From an uncultured Fibrobacter sp. (lineage in GTDB: Bacteria; Fibrobacterota; Fibrobacteria; Fibrobacterales; Fibrobacteraceae): 21,543 bases of DNA. Below, piece by piece: positions 21,540 to 21,543 of the stretch (within the stretch, counting starts at the first letter, position 1; each line of letters starts with the position of its first letter). Where the stretch lies: contig CAKUTF010000043.1 in the NCBI GenBank assembly GCA_934691725.1, positions 1-21,543 on the forward strand, given 5' to 3'. The position numbers and the translations under genes were made by a program. Below the pieces are notes generated by a model that had not been told where the DNA came from, did no database searches, and worked only from the letters and a program-made list of their open reading frames with translations.

Positions 21540-21543
21540 CCGA
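21507..21543 (+). CDS. 5' fragment of a duplicated gene running off the right edge
   Basis: The frame reads MKEARQRRKPYP to the end of the window. The first 11 residues are the same as those encoded by the minus strand at 33-1. Only 12 codons are visible, so no family can be assigned. The short basic start and its occurrence in two copies next to palindromic repeats would fit a REP-associated or IS200-like transposase, but that is speculation. Confidence 0.5.
   Translation, partial: MKEARQRRKPYP

Noticed and set aside
1..21543. Composite transposon bounded by the 73-bp inverted repeats
   Set aside because: The interior is mostly housekeeping genes (gdhA, metK, mraY, a tRNA), and no transposase is visible inside; duplicated gene copies or an assembly break explain the ends better.

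Overview
The window looks like a chromosomal segment of a Fibrobacter-type bacterium (phylum Fibrobacterota). The evidence is a signal-peptide GH9 cellulase with the variant catalytic motif GGWNDASGD and a C-terminal sorting-type beta domain, several lipoproteins, and roughly 50% GC genes separated by repeat-rich spacers. The genus assignment is inference from gene content; no database search was possible.

Layout. 1-450: a repeat-rich spacer that opens with a 73-bp sequence repeated in inverted orientation at the right end. 451-2258: a small basic protein, then an AT-rich two-gene unit (lipoprotein plus 122-aa protein) preceded by a T17 tract. 2338-8100: housekeeping genes gdhA (-), an acyl-CoA ligase (+), metK (-) and a NIF3-family gene (+). 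8108-10285: a lipoprotein (-), exonuclease III (+) and a second lipoprotein (-). 10286-11166: a long non-coding repeat region joined to tRNA-Pro(CGG). 11301-15020: an envelope operon on the minus strand, in transcription order mraY, a UAP1-like nucleotidyltransferase, an LpxL-like acyltransferase and an Smr-domain protein, with overlapping or closely spaced genes. 15137-17158: the GH9 enzyme. 17159-17507: another mosaic repeat. 17508-21418: minus-strand pairs exported flavodoxin/SUMF1 and LemA/large membrane partner. The right edge starts a gene whose first 11 codons are also the start of a minus-strand gene at the left edge.

The most unusual signal is between the genes. About a dozen spacer stretches consist of degenerate 7-bp repeats with the loose consensus NNCTRAN. 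They are punctuated by a conserved (T)AGACGTCCGCGG-like word and sit in a fixed order next to a GTCATTCCCCGG-type hairpin whose arms show paired, compensatory changes. Next to tRNA-Pro is an exact 180-bp tandem repeat whose units carry the last 15 nt of the tRNA and its terminator. Three promoter-like elements lie only 6-7 nt upstream of a start codon that has no Shine-Dalgarno sequence, which suggests leaderless transcripts.

No phage, insertion sequence, CRISPR array or defence system can be recognised, apart from the possibility that the duplicated edge gene belongs to a mobile or multicopy family.
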